Positions 5,807 to 14,164 of a stretch of DNA of 64,000 nt are shown piece after piece. Position 1 is the first letter of the stretch, and the number at the start of each line of letters is the position of its first letter. This DNA comes from Acidimicrobiia bacterium (GTDB lineage Bacteria > Actinomycetota > Acidimicrobiia > Acidimicrobiales > Aldehydirespiratoraceae). The notes under the pieces are model-generated. The model saw nothing but the letters and a program-made list of their open reading frames with translations, was not told where the DNA came from and did no database searches. Both the position numbers and the translations under genes were made by a program. The stretch lies in contig JAJEHD010000011.1 of NCBI GenBank assembly GCA_022819505.1, positions 146,058-210,057 on the forward strand, given 5' to 3'.

Positions 5807-8671
5807 ATGACGATGGCCCCCGAGCAGACCGCTCTGATCTCCGGCAGCCACCCTCTGCCCGCGGGTCAGGAGGATCCGGCTGACCGGATCGTGTGGGAGC
5901 GCCGCGACGCGCGCCTGCTGGACCATCGAGACGGATCGGTCGCCTTCGAGCAGCCCGATGTGGAGGTCCCGGCCACCTGGTCGCAGAACGCGACCAACAT
6001 CCTGGCCCAGAAGTACTTCCGCGGCCCGCTGGGCACGTCCGAGCGGGAGTGGTCGCTGAGGCAGGTGGTTGACCGCGTCGTCGGCACCATCACCGCCTGG
6101 GGCGACGGGGACGGCTATTTCGCCGACGAGTCCGAGGCGTCGCGGTTCCGGACCGAGCTGTCGTACCTGCTCTACACCCAGCGGGCCGCCTTCAACTCGC
6201 CCGTGTGGTTCAACATCGGTGTGGCCGGGGTGCCCCAGCAGGCGTCGGCGTGCTTCATCCTGTCGGTCGACGACACGATGGAGTCGATCCTCGAGTGGTA
6301 CGCCGAGGAGGGCCGGATCTTCAAGGGCGGCTCCGGCGCGGGCGTGAACCTGTCACATATCCGGGCCAGCTCGGAGCCCCTGGCCGGTGGCGGCACCGCG
6401 TCGGGGCCGGTGAGCTTCATGCGGGGAGCGGACGCCTCGGCCGGCACCATCAAGTCGGGCGGCAAGACCCGCAGGGCGGCCAAGATGGTGGTCCTCGACG
6501 CCGACCATCCCGACATCGAGGACTTCATCTGGTGCAAGGCCCGCGAGGAGCGCAAGTCGAGAGTGCTGGCCGCGGCCGGCTTCGACATGGGCGTCGACGG
6601 CGCCGACACCGCCTCGGTGCAGTATCAGAACGCCAACAACTCCGTGCGGGTATCCGACGAGTTCATGAGGGCGGCCACCTCCGGCGACGACTGGGACCTG
6701 ACGGCCCGCACCGACGGCACGGTGCTCAAGCGGGTTCCCGCTCGTTCGATCCTGCGCCAGATGGCGGAGGCCGCGTGGGAGTGCGCCGACCCCGGCGTGC
6801 AGTTCGCGACGACCATCAACCACTGGCACACCGCCCCGGTCACCGGCCCCATCACCGCCAGCAACCCGTGCTCGGAGTACGTCCATCTCGACGACAGCGC
6901 CTGCAACCTGGCCTCGATCAACCTGCTGAGCTTCCTCGACGACGACGGCCGCTTCGACGTCGGCGGCTTCCGCAGGGCGGTGCAGGTGGTGTTCGCGGCC
7001 CAGGAGATCCTGGTGGGCCACGCCGACTACCCGACCCAGGCCATTGCCGACACCACCAGGGCGTTCCGCCAGCTCGGTTTGGGCTACGCCAACCTCGGGG
7101 CGCTGCTGATGGCCGTGGGCCTGCCCTACGACTCCGACGAGGGCCGGGCGGTGGCTGCGGCCATCACCGCGCTCATGACCGGCGAGGCCTACCTCACCTC
7201 CACCCGCCTGGCCGAGCGCATGGGACCCTTCGCCGGCTTCCACACCAACCGCGAAGCCATGCTGCGGGTCCTGGACCAGCACCGCACCGCCACCGCCGCC
7301 ATCGACGAGGACCTGGCGCCCCCCGAAGTCCTAGAGGCGGCCCAGCTGGCGTGGGACGAGGCCTGCGAGCGCGCCGACCGTCACGGCGTGCGCAACAGCC
7401 AGGCGACCGTCCTGGCGCCCACCGGCACCATCGGGCTGCTGATGGACTGCGACACCACCGGCATCGAGCCCGATCTAGGGCTGGTCAAGTCCAAGCGGCT
7501 GGTGGGCGGCGGAACCATGGAGATCGTCAACACCACCGTGCCGAGGGCGCTTCGCCGCCTCGGCTACGACGACGAGCAGGTCGAGAGCATCACCGATCAC
7601 ATCGCCGAGCACCACAGCGTGGCCGGAGCGCCCCTCGACGCCGGGCACCGCGACGTGTTCGCCTGCTCGCTGGGTGACGACGCCATCAGCACGTCCGGGC
7701 ACATCGAGATGATGGCCGCAGTGCAGCCGTTCCTCTCCGGCGCCATCTCGAAGACCGTCAACATGCCGGCCGACGCCAGCATCGACGATGTGGAGGAACT
7801 CTTCATCGACTCTTGGCGCCTCGGGTTGAAGTCGGTGGCGATCTACCGCGACAGCTCGAAGGTGTCCCAACCCCTGACCGTCGGCACGGCCGAGGGCTCC
7901 GGCACCGCCGAGGGCCCCGCCCGGACCCCGGACATCGAGCCGCCGGCTGGCGAGGCCCCGGCGGAGCCGGTGCGCCGGCGGCTCCCCAAGTCGCGCCGGT
8001 CGCAGACGTTCGAGTTCCGGGTAGCCGACTGCAAGGGCTTCGTGACGGTGGGGGAGTACCCCGACGGCCGTCCGGGCGAGATCTTCGTCAAGGTCTCCAA
8101 GCAGGGCTCGACGCTGGCCGGGATCATGGACGCCTTCGCCATCTCGCTCAGCCACGGCCTGCAGTACGGCGTGCCGCTGTCCGCCTTCGTCGACACGTTT
8201 GTCGGCGTGCGCTTCGAGCCGGCCGGCATCACCGACGATCCCGACATCCGCATCGCCACCAGCCTCATGGACTACCTGTTCCGCAAGCTGGCGGTGATGT
8301 ACCTGACACCGGAGGAGCGGGCCGCGCTGGGCGTCTACACCACCGGCGAGCGGACCCAGCCCACGCTTCCCGGCGTGGAGGAGCAGGTCGCCGAGACCGA
8401 GCAGGGACACGACCTCCCACCCGATCCGCCCTCGGTCCCGTCGCCGGTCCAGCTGATCGGCCAGCTCGACTTCTCCGCGGCGTCGGCACCGCCCGAACCG
8501 CCAGGGCCCGAGCGGCCCGCGAGCGCAGCGAGCATGAGCGGGGAACACGCCGCGGACCGGCAGGCGGGCCCGCTGGACGCGCCCTTCTGCATGACCTGCG
8601 GCGTCCCGATGCGCCGCGCCGGCTCGTGCTACGTGTGCAACGACTGCGGCGCCACCAGCGGCTGCAGCTGA
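5807..8671 (+). CDS. nrdJ: adenosylcobalamin-dependent ribonucleoside-diphosphate reductase (class II)
   Basis: This 954-residue class II reductase makes deoxyribonucleotides using adenosylcobalamin to generate the thiyl radical, with no small subunit needed. Visible landmarks are NSPVWFN near residue 130, C149 in QASACFIL, the active-site loop N353-P-C355-S-E357, and AISKTVNMP in the second half of the barrel. The C-terminal 230 residues hold a TSCPD-like domain (FKV-type repeats with GLQYGVPLSAFVDTF) and end in a Cys-rich zinc-ribbon-like tail starting at C928 (CMTCGVP, CYVCNDCG) that probably shuttles disulfides. It is the only reductase in the window. The start has a perfect ribosome site. 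Confidence 0.96.
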   Translation: MTMAPEQTALISGSHPLPAGQEDPADRIVWERRDARLLDHRDGSVAFEQPDVEVPATWSQNATNILAQKYFRGPLGTSEREWSLRQVVDRVVGTITAWGDGDGYFADESEASRFRTELSYLLYTQRAAFNSPVWFNIGVAGVPQQASACFILSVDDTMESILEWYAEEGRIFKGGSGAGVNLSHIRASSEPLAGGGTASGPVSFMRGADASAGTIKSGGKTRRAAKMVVLDADHPDIEDFIWCKAREERKSRVLAAAGFDMGVDGADTASVQYQNANNSVRVSDEFMRAATSGDDWDLTARTDGTVLKRVPARSILRQMAEAAWECADPGVQFATTINHWHTAPVTGPITASNPCSEYVHLDDSACNLASINLLSFLDDDGRFDVGGFRRAVQVVFAAQEILVGHADYPTQAIADTTRAFRQLGLGYANLGALLMAVGLPYDSDEGRAVAAAITALMTGEAYLTSTRLAERMGPFAGFHTNREAMLRVLDQHRTATAAIDEDLAPPEVLEAAQLAWDEACERADRHGVRNSQATVLAPTGTIGLLMDCDTTGIEPDLGLVKSKRLVGGGTMEIVNTTVPRALRRLGYDDEQVESITDHIAEHHSVAGAPLDAGHRDVFACSLGDDAISTSGHIEMMAAVQPFLSGAISKTVNMPADASIDDVEELFIDSWRLGLKSVAIYRDSSKVSQPLTVGTAEGSGTAEGPARTPDIEPPAGEAPAEPVRRRLPKSRRSQTFEFRVADCKGFVTVGEYPDGRPGEIFVKVSKQGSTLAGIMDAFAISLSHGLQYGVPLSAFVDTFVGVRFEPAGITDDPDIRIATSLMDYLFRKLAVMYLTPEERAALGVYTTGERTQPTLPGVEEQVAETEQGHDLPPDPPSVPSPVQLIGQLDFSAASAPPEPPGPERPASAASMSGEHAADRQAGPLDAPFCMTCGVPMRRAGSCYVCNDCGATSGCS

Positions 8672-8683
8672 TCCCCCGCTGAG

Positions 8684-9160
8684 CTACTCGCCGGTCGCTT
8701 CCGCGGTCCCGGCGGCCAGCTTCTTCTTGTGGCGCAGGTAGTTGCCGACCATCTCACCGAACGGGGCCGGGTTGTAGATGTCCTCCTCGTAGCTCCACAG
8801 CCCTCCTCCCGCGTACTTGAGCAGGGTGAAGTTGTACTCCTGGTGGAGCGAGCCGTCGCCGGGGTCGGCCATCCGGTTCCATACCTTGCACACCACCCAC
8901 CCCCTCGTCTCGTCGATGATGTACCACTCGATCGGGAAGTGGATCATCTCGTTGTTGGGCCACTGGCTCATGGTCGACTGGATCCAGTTGTAGATGGCCT
9001 CCCGCCCGCCCATGGTGCCGAAGTGGTGCTCGATGTAGGTGGCGTCCTCGGTGAACTGGTCGGCCCACTCGCGCCAATCGCCGGACGTGCCGGCTCGCCG
9101 GGCCACCTCCTGGTAGCGGGTGAAGGCCTCCTCGATCTCTTCTCGGCTCCAACGGCTCAT
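8684..9160 (-). CDS. NTF2-like (SnoaL-like) family protein
   Basis: This 158-residue single-domain protein opens with the alpha-helical SREEIEEAFTRYQEVARRAG typical of SnoaL/NTF2-like cone folds, followed by WADQFTEDATYIEHHFGTMGGREAIYNWI and a curved beta sheet. The family includes polyketide cyclases, isomerases and many proteins of unknown role, so no reaction can be assigned. A second NTF2-like gene lies immediately upstream on the same strand, 41 bases away, and the two may be one transcript. The C-terminus is Lys-rich. Function unknown. Confidence 0.75.
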   Translation of the reverse strand: MSRWSREEIEEAFTRYQEVARRAGTSGDWREWADQFTEDATYIEHHFGTMGGREAIYNWIQSTMSQWPNNEMIHFPIEWYIIDETRGWVVCKVWNRMADPGDGSLHQEYNFTLLKYAGGGLWSYEEDIYNPAPFGEMVGNYLRHKKKLAAGTAEATGE

Positions 9161-9201
9161 GGCTCACGCTCCTTGCTGTGGGGTGCCTGCTCCGGGCAGG
9201 G

Positions 9202-9651
9202 TCAGGGGGACAGCTCGAAGCGTAGGTGACTGCCCAGGTCCCCTACGAGGTCGACCAGGAAGCAGCGCTCGACGAAGCGCCAGCGCCCGTCGATGCGTTT
9301 CAGAGTGTCGTGGTAGCGGCCGCTGATGATGGCCTGCATCGGTGAGTCCGGAGCCTGCTGGAAGACGATGTAGACCGAGCGGACCGTGGCGGTGCCGCCT
9401 TCGGTCTCGATGATCGGGTTGGCGGTGATGTGCCGGGTACGAGGGGTGCCGTCGTCGTAGGTGATCACCGTGTTCCGGTACATGTCCGCGATGGCCTGCG
9501 CTCCCGAGGGACCGTCGCCGTCGTCGCCGTAGCTGAAGGTGCAGTGCTCCATGAGTTCGCCGACCTCGTCGAAGCGCCCCGCGTCGACAAGCTCGGCGTA
9601 GCGGTACAGCTCGTTGGTAATGGCGGTGGCTTCGTCGGAGCCCATAGCCAT
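9202..9651 (-). CDS. NTF2-like (SnoaL-like) family protein
   Basis: This 149-residue protein has the SnoaL_4 pattern: ITNELYRYAELVDAGRFDEVGELM, then a D-G-GPSGAQAIADMYR segment, RTRHITANPII for the His-containing strand, and GRYHDTLKRIDGRWRFVERC near the end. Related sequences act on small hydrophobic substrates, but many are uncharacterised. I chose ATG 9651 because the upstream open frame runs into the divergent YihY gene; ATG 9645 two codons later is equally possible. Its start lies 22 nt from the YihY start, so the two promoters must overlap. Confidence 0.72.
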   Translation of the reverse strand: MAMGSDEATAITNELYRYAELVDAGRFDEVGELMEHCTFSYGDDGDGPSGAQAIADMYRNTVITYDDGTPRTRHITANPIIETEGGTATVRSVYIVFQQAPDSPMQAIISGRYHDTLKRIDGRWRFVERCFLVDLVGDLGSHLRFELSP

Positions 9652-9657
9652 CGACCG

Positions 9658-9663
9658 TAGTAT
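9658..9663 (+). promoter_or_regulatory. candidate -10 element (TAGTAT) of the YihY gene
   Basis: TAGTAT ends 9 nt before the ATG, with no clear Shine-Dalgarno in the gap. It fits the near-leaderless pattern seen elsewhere in the window. Confidence 0.45.
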
Positions 9664-9672
9664 CGGCTGGGC

Positions 9673-10599
9673 ATGGCGCGCCCATCGATGCCCTCGCTGC
9701 CCGCGCTGTGGCGCGGCATCCTCACACTCATCGGCGATTTCCGCGACGAGTGGTCCCGGGCCCGCGTCGGTGGCCTGTCGGCCGAGATCGCCTTTTTCGG
9801 GCTCCTGGGCCTGTTCCCCGCGGTGCTGGTGTTCGCGGCCGCGCTCGGCTCGCTCGACGTGGTGATCGGCGCCGGCGCCGCAGCCGACACCGAGCAATGG
9901 CTGCTGGACCGCGTCGTCGAGACCTTCGGCCGCGACAACACTCTGCGGCAGACGGTCGAGGAGCTCTTCGACCGGTCCAACGCGGGACTGATCACCGCCG
10001 GCGTTGTGCTGACCCTCTACGCCTCGTCGCGGGGGTTCACCGCGGTGGTCGGAGCCCTCGACGTCACCTACGGCCATGAGAACCGCAGGAACTGGATCTC
10101 CACCCGGGTGATGGGCTTCGTGCTCACCCTGTTCACCCTGGTGGTGGCCGCGCTGGTGGCCGCCATGGTGGTGGTGGGGCCGCTGCTCGGCGGCGGCGAG
10201 GAGCTCGCTGACCGCCTGGGGGCGGGCTCGGCGTTCACCACCGCCTGGGTTTGGTTCCGCTGGCCGGTGGTGTTCGTGGTGGTGGTCTGCTGGGGAACGT
10301 CGATCTATCACTTCGCCCCCCGCCGCCGGACTCCATGGCGGACCGATCTGCCCGGCGCGGTCGTGGGCACGATCTGGTGGCTGGTGGTGTCGCTGGGCTT
10401 CCGGGTCTACCTCGATGCCGCTTCCAGCGGCGTGAACGCGGTGTTCGGCCTGCTCGGCGGGGCCTTGAGCCTGCTCATCTGGCTCTACCTGCTGGCGATG
10501 GGCCTGCTCGTCGGGGCGGAGATCAACCACATCCTCCACGGCCGCCGCGACCTGCACACCCCAGAGCTGTCTCTCCAGCGGTACTCTCGCAAGCGATGA
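9673..10599 (+). CDS. YihY/BrkB family inner-membrane protein
   Basis: This 308-residue protein has six hydrophobic segments at about residues 37-58, 102-120, 145-172, 190-212, 232-255 and 256-290, separated by charged loops, as in the YihY (formerly RNase BN/BrkB) family. Diagnostic parts are the GGLSAEIAFFGLLGLFPAVL segment in the first helix, YASSRGFTAVVGALDVTYG, and AEINHIL after the last helix. The family is probably a transporter; its old RNase BN name is wrong. The stop codon overlaps the start of the acyl-CoA dehydrogenase gene (ATGA), so the two are cotranscribed. Confidence 0.88.
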   Translation: MARPSMPSLPALWRGILTLIGDFRDEWSRARVGGLSAEIAFFGLLGLFPAVLVFAAALGSLDVVIGAGAAADTEQWLLDRVVETFGRDNTLRQTVEELFDRSNAGLITAGVVLTLYASSRGFTAVVGALDVTYGHENRRNWISTRVMGFVLTLFTLVVAALVAAMVVVGPLLGGGEELADRLGAGSAFTTAWVWFRWPVVFVVVVCWGTSIYHFAPRRRTPWRTDLPGAVVGTIWWLVVSLGFRVYLDAASSGVNAVFGLLGGALSLLIWLYLLAMGLLVGAEINHILHGRRDLHTPELSLQRYSRKR

Positions 10600-12371
10600 G
10601 TGAGTTCCGGGTCGATCTCGACGAGATCACCTTCAACCTGCGCCACGTGGCCGATCTCGAGGGGCTCGCCGCGCTCGACGGCTTCGAGCACGTGGAGTCC
10701 GAGACGGTCGACCAGCTCCTCGCCGAGGCCGCCCGGTTCGCGGAGGAGGTGATAGCGCCGCTGAACCGCGTCGGCGACACGGAGGGCTCCCGCCGCCTCG
10801 ACGACGGCTCGGTGGCGACGCCCACCGGGTTCAAGGAGGCCTACCGGTCCTACGTGGAGGCCGGCTGGGGCGCCGTGTCCATGGATCCCGACTACGGCGG
10901 TGGGGGCTTCCCCCACCTTGTGGGGCTGGCCGTGGAGGAGATGTTCACCACTGCCTGCATGTCATGGTCGCTCTGCCCACTGCTCACCCAGGGCGCCATC
11001 AACCTGCTGGGCGCGCACGGAACCGGCGAGCAGAAAGCCCTCTACCTGCCGCAGATGGCCTCCGGCGTCTGGACCGGCACCATGAACCTCACCGAGCCCC
11101 AGGCCGGATCCGACCTCGGGGCGGTGACGACCCGCGCCGTGCCCCAGCCCGACGGCTCCTACCGGCTGTTCGGAACAAAGATCTTCATTACCTACGGCGA
11201 GCACGACCTGGCCGACAACATCGTTCACCTGGTGCTGGCCCGCTTGCCCGGCGCGCCTCCGGGGACCCGGGGGATCAGTTGCTTCCTGGTGCCCAAGCAC
11301 CTGCCCGCCGCCGACGGATCGACCGGCGCCCGCAACGACGTGCACTGCGTCTCGATCGAGCACAAGCTGGGGATCCACGCCAGCCCCACCTGCGTGATGT
11401 CCTACGGCGACGACGAGGGCGCGGTCGGGTTCCTGGTCGGCGATGAGAACGGCGGGATGCGGGCCATGTTCACGATGATGAACCACGCCCGTCTCAGCGT
11501 CGGCCTGGAAGGTGTGGCCATCGCCGAGCGGTCCTACCAGCAGGCCCTCGCCTACGCCCACGAGCGACGCCAGGGCCGGGCGCCCGGCGCGCCCGCCACC
11601 GAGTCGTCGGCCATCATCGACCATCCCGACGTGCGCCGGATGCTGCTGGACATGCGGTCCACCACTGGCGCGATGCGGGGACTCGCCTACCGCAACGCGG
11701 AGGCCATCGACCGCTCCTCGCACGGGGCCGACGCCGACGAGCGCCAGGAGGGCTCGGAACGGGCCGCGCTGCTGACGCCGCTGACCAAGGCGTGGGCTAC
11801 TGACCTGGGATGCGAACTGGCCAGCGTCGGCCTTCAGGTGCACGGAGGCATGGGCTTCATCGAGGAGACCGGCTCGGCCCAGCACTATCGCGACGCCAGG
11901 ATCGCTCCCATCTACGAGGGCACCAACGGCATACAGTCGGCCGACCTCGTCGGGCGGAAGCTGTCCATGCGGGGCGGTGCCGCGGTGCGCGATCACCTCG
12001 ACGGCGTCCGGGAGACCGCAGCCGCCCTCAACGGCACCGCGGGGCTGAAGTCCGTTTGCCAGCACCTCGAGGCCGCGGTGGACGCCACCGGCGAGGCCAG
12101 CGAGTGGCTGCTGGCGGCCGAGCCGTTCGATCGCCTCGCGGGTGCCGACGCCTACCTGAGGATGCTGGCCACCACGACCGGCGGGGCCGCCCTGGCCGAC
12201 GGAGCGCTGGCCGCCGACCGGCTCGAAGCGCCCGAGCTCGCGGCCGACCGGGCGGTCCTGGCCCGCTTCTTCGCAGCCAACCGGCTGTCGGCAGTTCCGG
12301 GACTGTTGGCTGCGGTGACCGAGCCCGCCGACGATCTGGTGGCGGCCGGTCGGCGGATCCTGGCGGGCTGA
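10596..12371 (+). CDS. acyl-CoA dehydrogenase, long form with C-terminal extension
   Basis: This 591-residue flavoprotein has the usual acyl-CoA dehydrogenase core: N-terminal helical domain (EEVIAPLNR), the FAD-contacting MNLTEPQAGSDLGAV strand, and HGGMGFIEETGSAQHYRDARI. The catalytic base is E441 in IYEGTNGIQ. About 130 extra C-terminal residues match the extended subgroup that includes DmdC (methylmercaptopropionyl-CoA dehydrogenase) and FadE5-like enzymes. It oxidises an acyl-CoA at the alpha-beta bond with an ETF acceptor, but the chain length is not readable. It overlaps the YihY stop by 4 bases, so its start at ATG 10596 is well supported. Confidence 0.9.
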   Translation: MSEFRVDLDEITFNLRHVADLEGLAALDGFEHVESETVDQLLAEAARFAEEVIAPLNRVGDTEGSRRLDDGSVATPTGFKEAYRSYVEAGWGAVSMDPDYGGGGFPHLVGLAVEEMFTTACMSWSLCPLLTQGAINLLGAHGTGEQKALYLPQMASGVWTGTMNLTEPQAGSDLGAVTTRAVPQPDGSYRLFGTKIFITYGEHDLADNIVHLVLARLPGAPPGTRGISCFLVPKHLPAADGSTGARNDVHCVSIEHKLGIHASPTCVMSYGDDEGAVGFLVGDENGGMRAMFTMMNHARLSVGLEGVAIAERSYQQALAYAHERRQGRAPGAPATESSAIIDHPDVRRMLLDMRSTTGAMRGLAYRNAEAIDRSSHGADADERQEGSERAALLTPLTKAWATDLGCELASVGLQVHGGMGFIEETGSAQHYRDARIAPIYEGTNGIQSADLVGRKLSMRGGAAVRDHLDGVRETAAALNGTAGLKSVCQHLEAAVDATGEASEWLLAAEPFDRLAGADAYLRMLATTTGGAALADGALAADRLEAPELAADRAVLARFFAANRLSAVPGLLAAVTEPADDLVAAGRRILAG

Positions 12372-12387
12372 GGAGCCGGCGGACCTC

Positions 12388-13266
12388 GTGGTTGCCGTCT
12401 CGACCCTGCTGATCGGTTCGATACCGAGCCCGCCCCGCAACGGTCTCGATCTCGGGCCGCTCCAGCTGCGGGCCTACGGCGTGATGATCGCGCTGGGCGT
12501 GCTCGCATCGGTGTGGCTGTCGAGGCGGCGCTGGGCGTCCCGGGGCGGCAACCCCGACCAGATCAGCCGGGTGGCTGTCTGGGGCGTGATCGCGGGACTG
12601 ATCGGCGCCCGCCTGTACCACGTGATCACCGACTGGAAGAAGTTCCAGTCCGACGGCTGGCTGGACGCCCTCGCCATCTGGCAGGGCGGGCTGGGCATAC
12701 CCGGGGGCATGACGGCCGGGATTCTGGTCGGGCTGTGGATGATCCGGCGCCAGCACATGAACCAGGGCGAGGCCATCGCGGCGATCGTGCCCACCCTCCC
12801 GCTGGCCCAGGCCATCGGGCGTCTCGGCAACTGGTTCAACCAGGAGCTGTTCGGCGGGCCCACCGACCTGCCCTGGGGCCTCGAGATCGACGAGGCCCAC
12901 CGCCCGGCGCAGTACCTCGACGTCGAGACCTTCCATCCGACCTTCCTTTACGAGGCGGTGTGGAATCTGCTTCTCTGCGGCCTGCTGCTGCTCCTCGACC
13001 GCCGGCGCCGGCTGCTCGATGTTCCGACCCTGGTCACCGACCCCCGCAGGGTTAGCCGGCCCGGATCCCTGATGGCCGTCTACGTCCTCGGATACGGGCT
13101 CGGGCGGCTCTGGATCGAGGCGGTGCGCATCGATCCCGCCAGCCTGATCCTGGGTGTCCGGGTCAATATCTGGATGAGTCTCGTGCTCATCGCGGGCTCG
13201 GCCGCGTACCTGGTCTGGCTCCGCCGGCGCGCTCCCGGACCGAGACGTCCCGTCCTGCCCACCTGA
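12388..13266 (+). CDS. lgt: prolipoprotein diacylglyceryl transferase
   Basis: This 292-residue membrane enzyme transfers a diacylglyceryl group from phosphatidylglycerol to the lipobox cysteine of prolipoproteins. The Lgt signature GRLGNWFNQELFG is present with its Arg and Asn residues, plus RLYHVITDW, QGGLGIPGG and the HPTFLYE motif. About seven hydrophobic segments are visible. GTG 12388 follows an AGGAG at moderate distance. It lies 16 nt after the acyl-CoA dehydrogenase stop. Its likely clients in this window are the BMP binding protein and the PpiC-type lipoprotein. Confidence 0.94.
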   Translation: MVAVSTLLIGSIPSPPRNGLDLGPLQLRAYGVMIALGVLASVWLSRRRWASRGGNPDQISRVAVWGVIAGLIGARLYHVITDWKKFQSDGWLDALAIWQGGLGIPGGMTAGILVGLWMIRRQHMNQGEAIAAIVPTLPLAQAIGRLGNWFNQELFGGPTDLPWGLEIDEAHRPAQYLDVETFHPTFLYEAVWNLLLCGLLLLLDRRRRLLDVPTLVTDPRRVSRPGSLMAVYVLGYGLGRLWIEAVRIDPASLILGVRVNIWMSLVLIAGSAAYLVWLRRRAPGPRRPVLPT

Positions 13267-13273
13267 TCGCAGC

Positions 13274-13295
13274 GACCCGCCCGGCAGGCGGGGTC
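13274..13295. terminator. bidirectional terminator candidate between lgt and phyH
   Basis: GACCCGCC (13274-13281) can pair with GGCGGGGTC (13287-13295), with one bulged G, around the loop CGGCA. It sits between two convergent genes. There is no T-run, as is usual in high-GC actinobacteria. Confidence 0.45.
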
Positions 13296-13297
13296 GG

Positions 13298-14164
13298 TCA
13301 GTTGAAGCCCCGGAGTGGGAAGTCGGCGCCGCGCTGGAGCCAGTTGTCGGCCAGGTAGTCAGCGGTGCCGTCGATCAGGTGCATCGTGTAGGCGTGGCGG
13401 CTGCGGTCCGAGGTGTTGGCCGCGCTCCAGTGCGGCAGCGTGCCGTGCAGGGCGATGAGCGTCCCGGCTGCGGCCTCCAGCGGCACCAGGTCATCAACCG
13501 GGTAGGGAGTGTCGTCGAGCACTTCGGTGACCGTGCCCTGGCTGCGGTCGGAAGGGTCCACGAGGCGGAAGCGAGTCTTGACCGGTATCCGGTGGCCACC
13601 GGGCACGGCCCACATGCAGCCGTTGGCCAGCGTGGCGTCCTCGATCGCGAACCACAGCCCGATCACGCTCTGGGGCTCAGTCCACAGGAAGGTGTGGTCG
13701 CAGTGGCAGATGACCTCCCCGCCGATGCCGGGCTGCTTGAAGATGTACATGGACTGGAGCAGCCGCGGGTCGGCCAGGCCCAGGTCGGCGGCGAGCGCAG
13801 ACAGCTCGGGGGCCCTCGAGAAGGCGTCGAAGGTCGGGTCGAGGTCGTGCATGGCGTGGCCGATCTTGTTGACGGCCAGCGGCATCGGCCTGGTCAGGCG
13901 CCCGTCAACGATGGCCCCGTCCTCGAAGAACCAGCGCACCGTGTCGCCCGAGCCGAGGAACCACTCATCGGAGGCGTGGCTCTGCTCTGTGGTCGAGAAC
14001 ACGGTGAGGCTGCCGTCGGTGTCCGGGTCGATTCCGGCCAGCATCGAGTTGACGTGGGCCTTGAGGGCCTCGCACCGCTCGCTGGGCACGAAGCCGGGCA
14101 GCACCAGGAAGCCGTCTCGCTCCCAGTCCCGCAACTGGTCCGGCTCAAGGATTGAGAGAGCCAT
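13298..14164 (-). CDS. phytanoyl-CoA dioxygenase (PhyH) family 2-oxoglutarate/Fe(II) oxygenase
   Basis: This 288-residue PhyH-type dioxygenase has the iron triad H154-x-D156 (VICHCDHTFL) and H245 (LPHWSAAN), with R256 likely binding the 2-oxoglutarate carboxylate. It would hydroxylate a small molecule using O2 and 2-oxoglutarate. Its ATG directly abuts the stop codon of the ABC transporter permease gene, with no spacer, so it is the last gene of the BMP transporter operon. That suggests its substrate is imported by the transporter, perhaps a nucleoside or purine derivative. This is inference from position, because PhyH proteins act on very diverse substrates. Confidence 0.88.
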   Translation of the reverse strand: MALSILEPDQLRDWERDGFLVLPGFVPSERCEALKAHVNSMLAGIDPDTDGSLTVFSTTEQSHASDEWFLGSGDTVRWFFEDGAIVDGRLTRPMPLAVNKIGHAMHDLDPTFDAFSRAPELSALAADLGLADPRLLQSMYIFKQPGIGGEVICHCDHTFLWTEPQSVIGLWFAIEDATLANGCMWAVPGGHRIPVKTRFRLVDPSDRSQGTVTEVLDDTPYPVDDLVPLEAAAGTLIALHGTLPHWSAANTSDRSRHAYTMHLIDGTADYLADNWLQRGADFPLRGFN

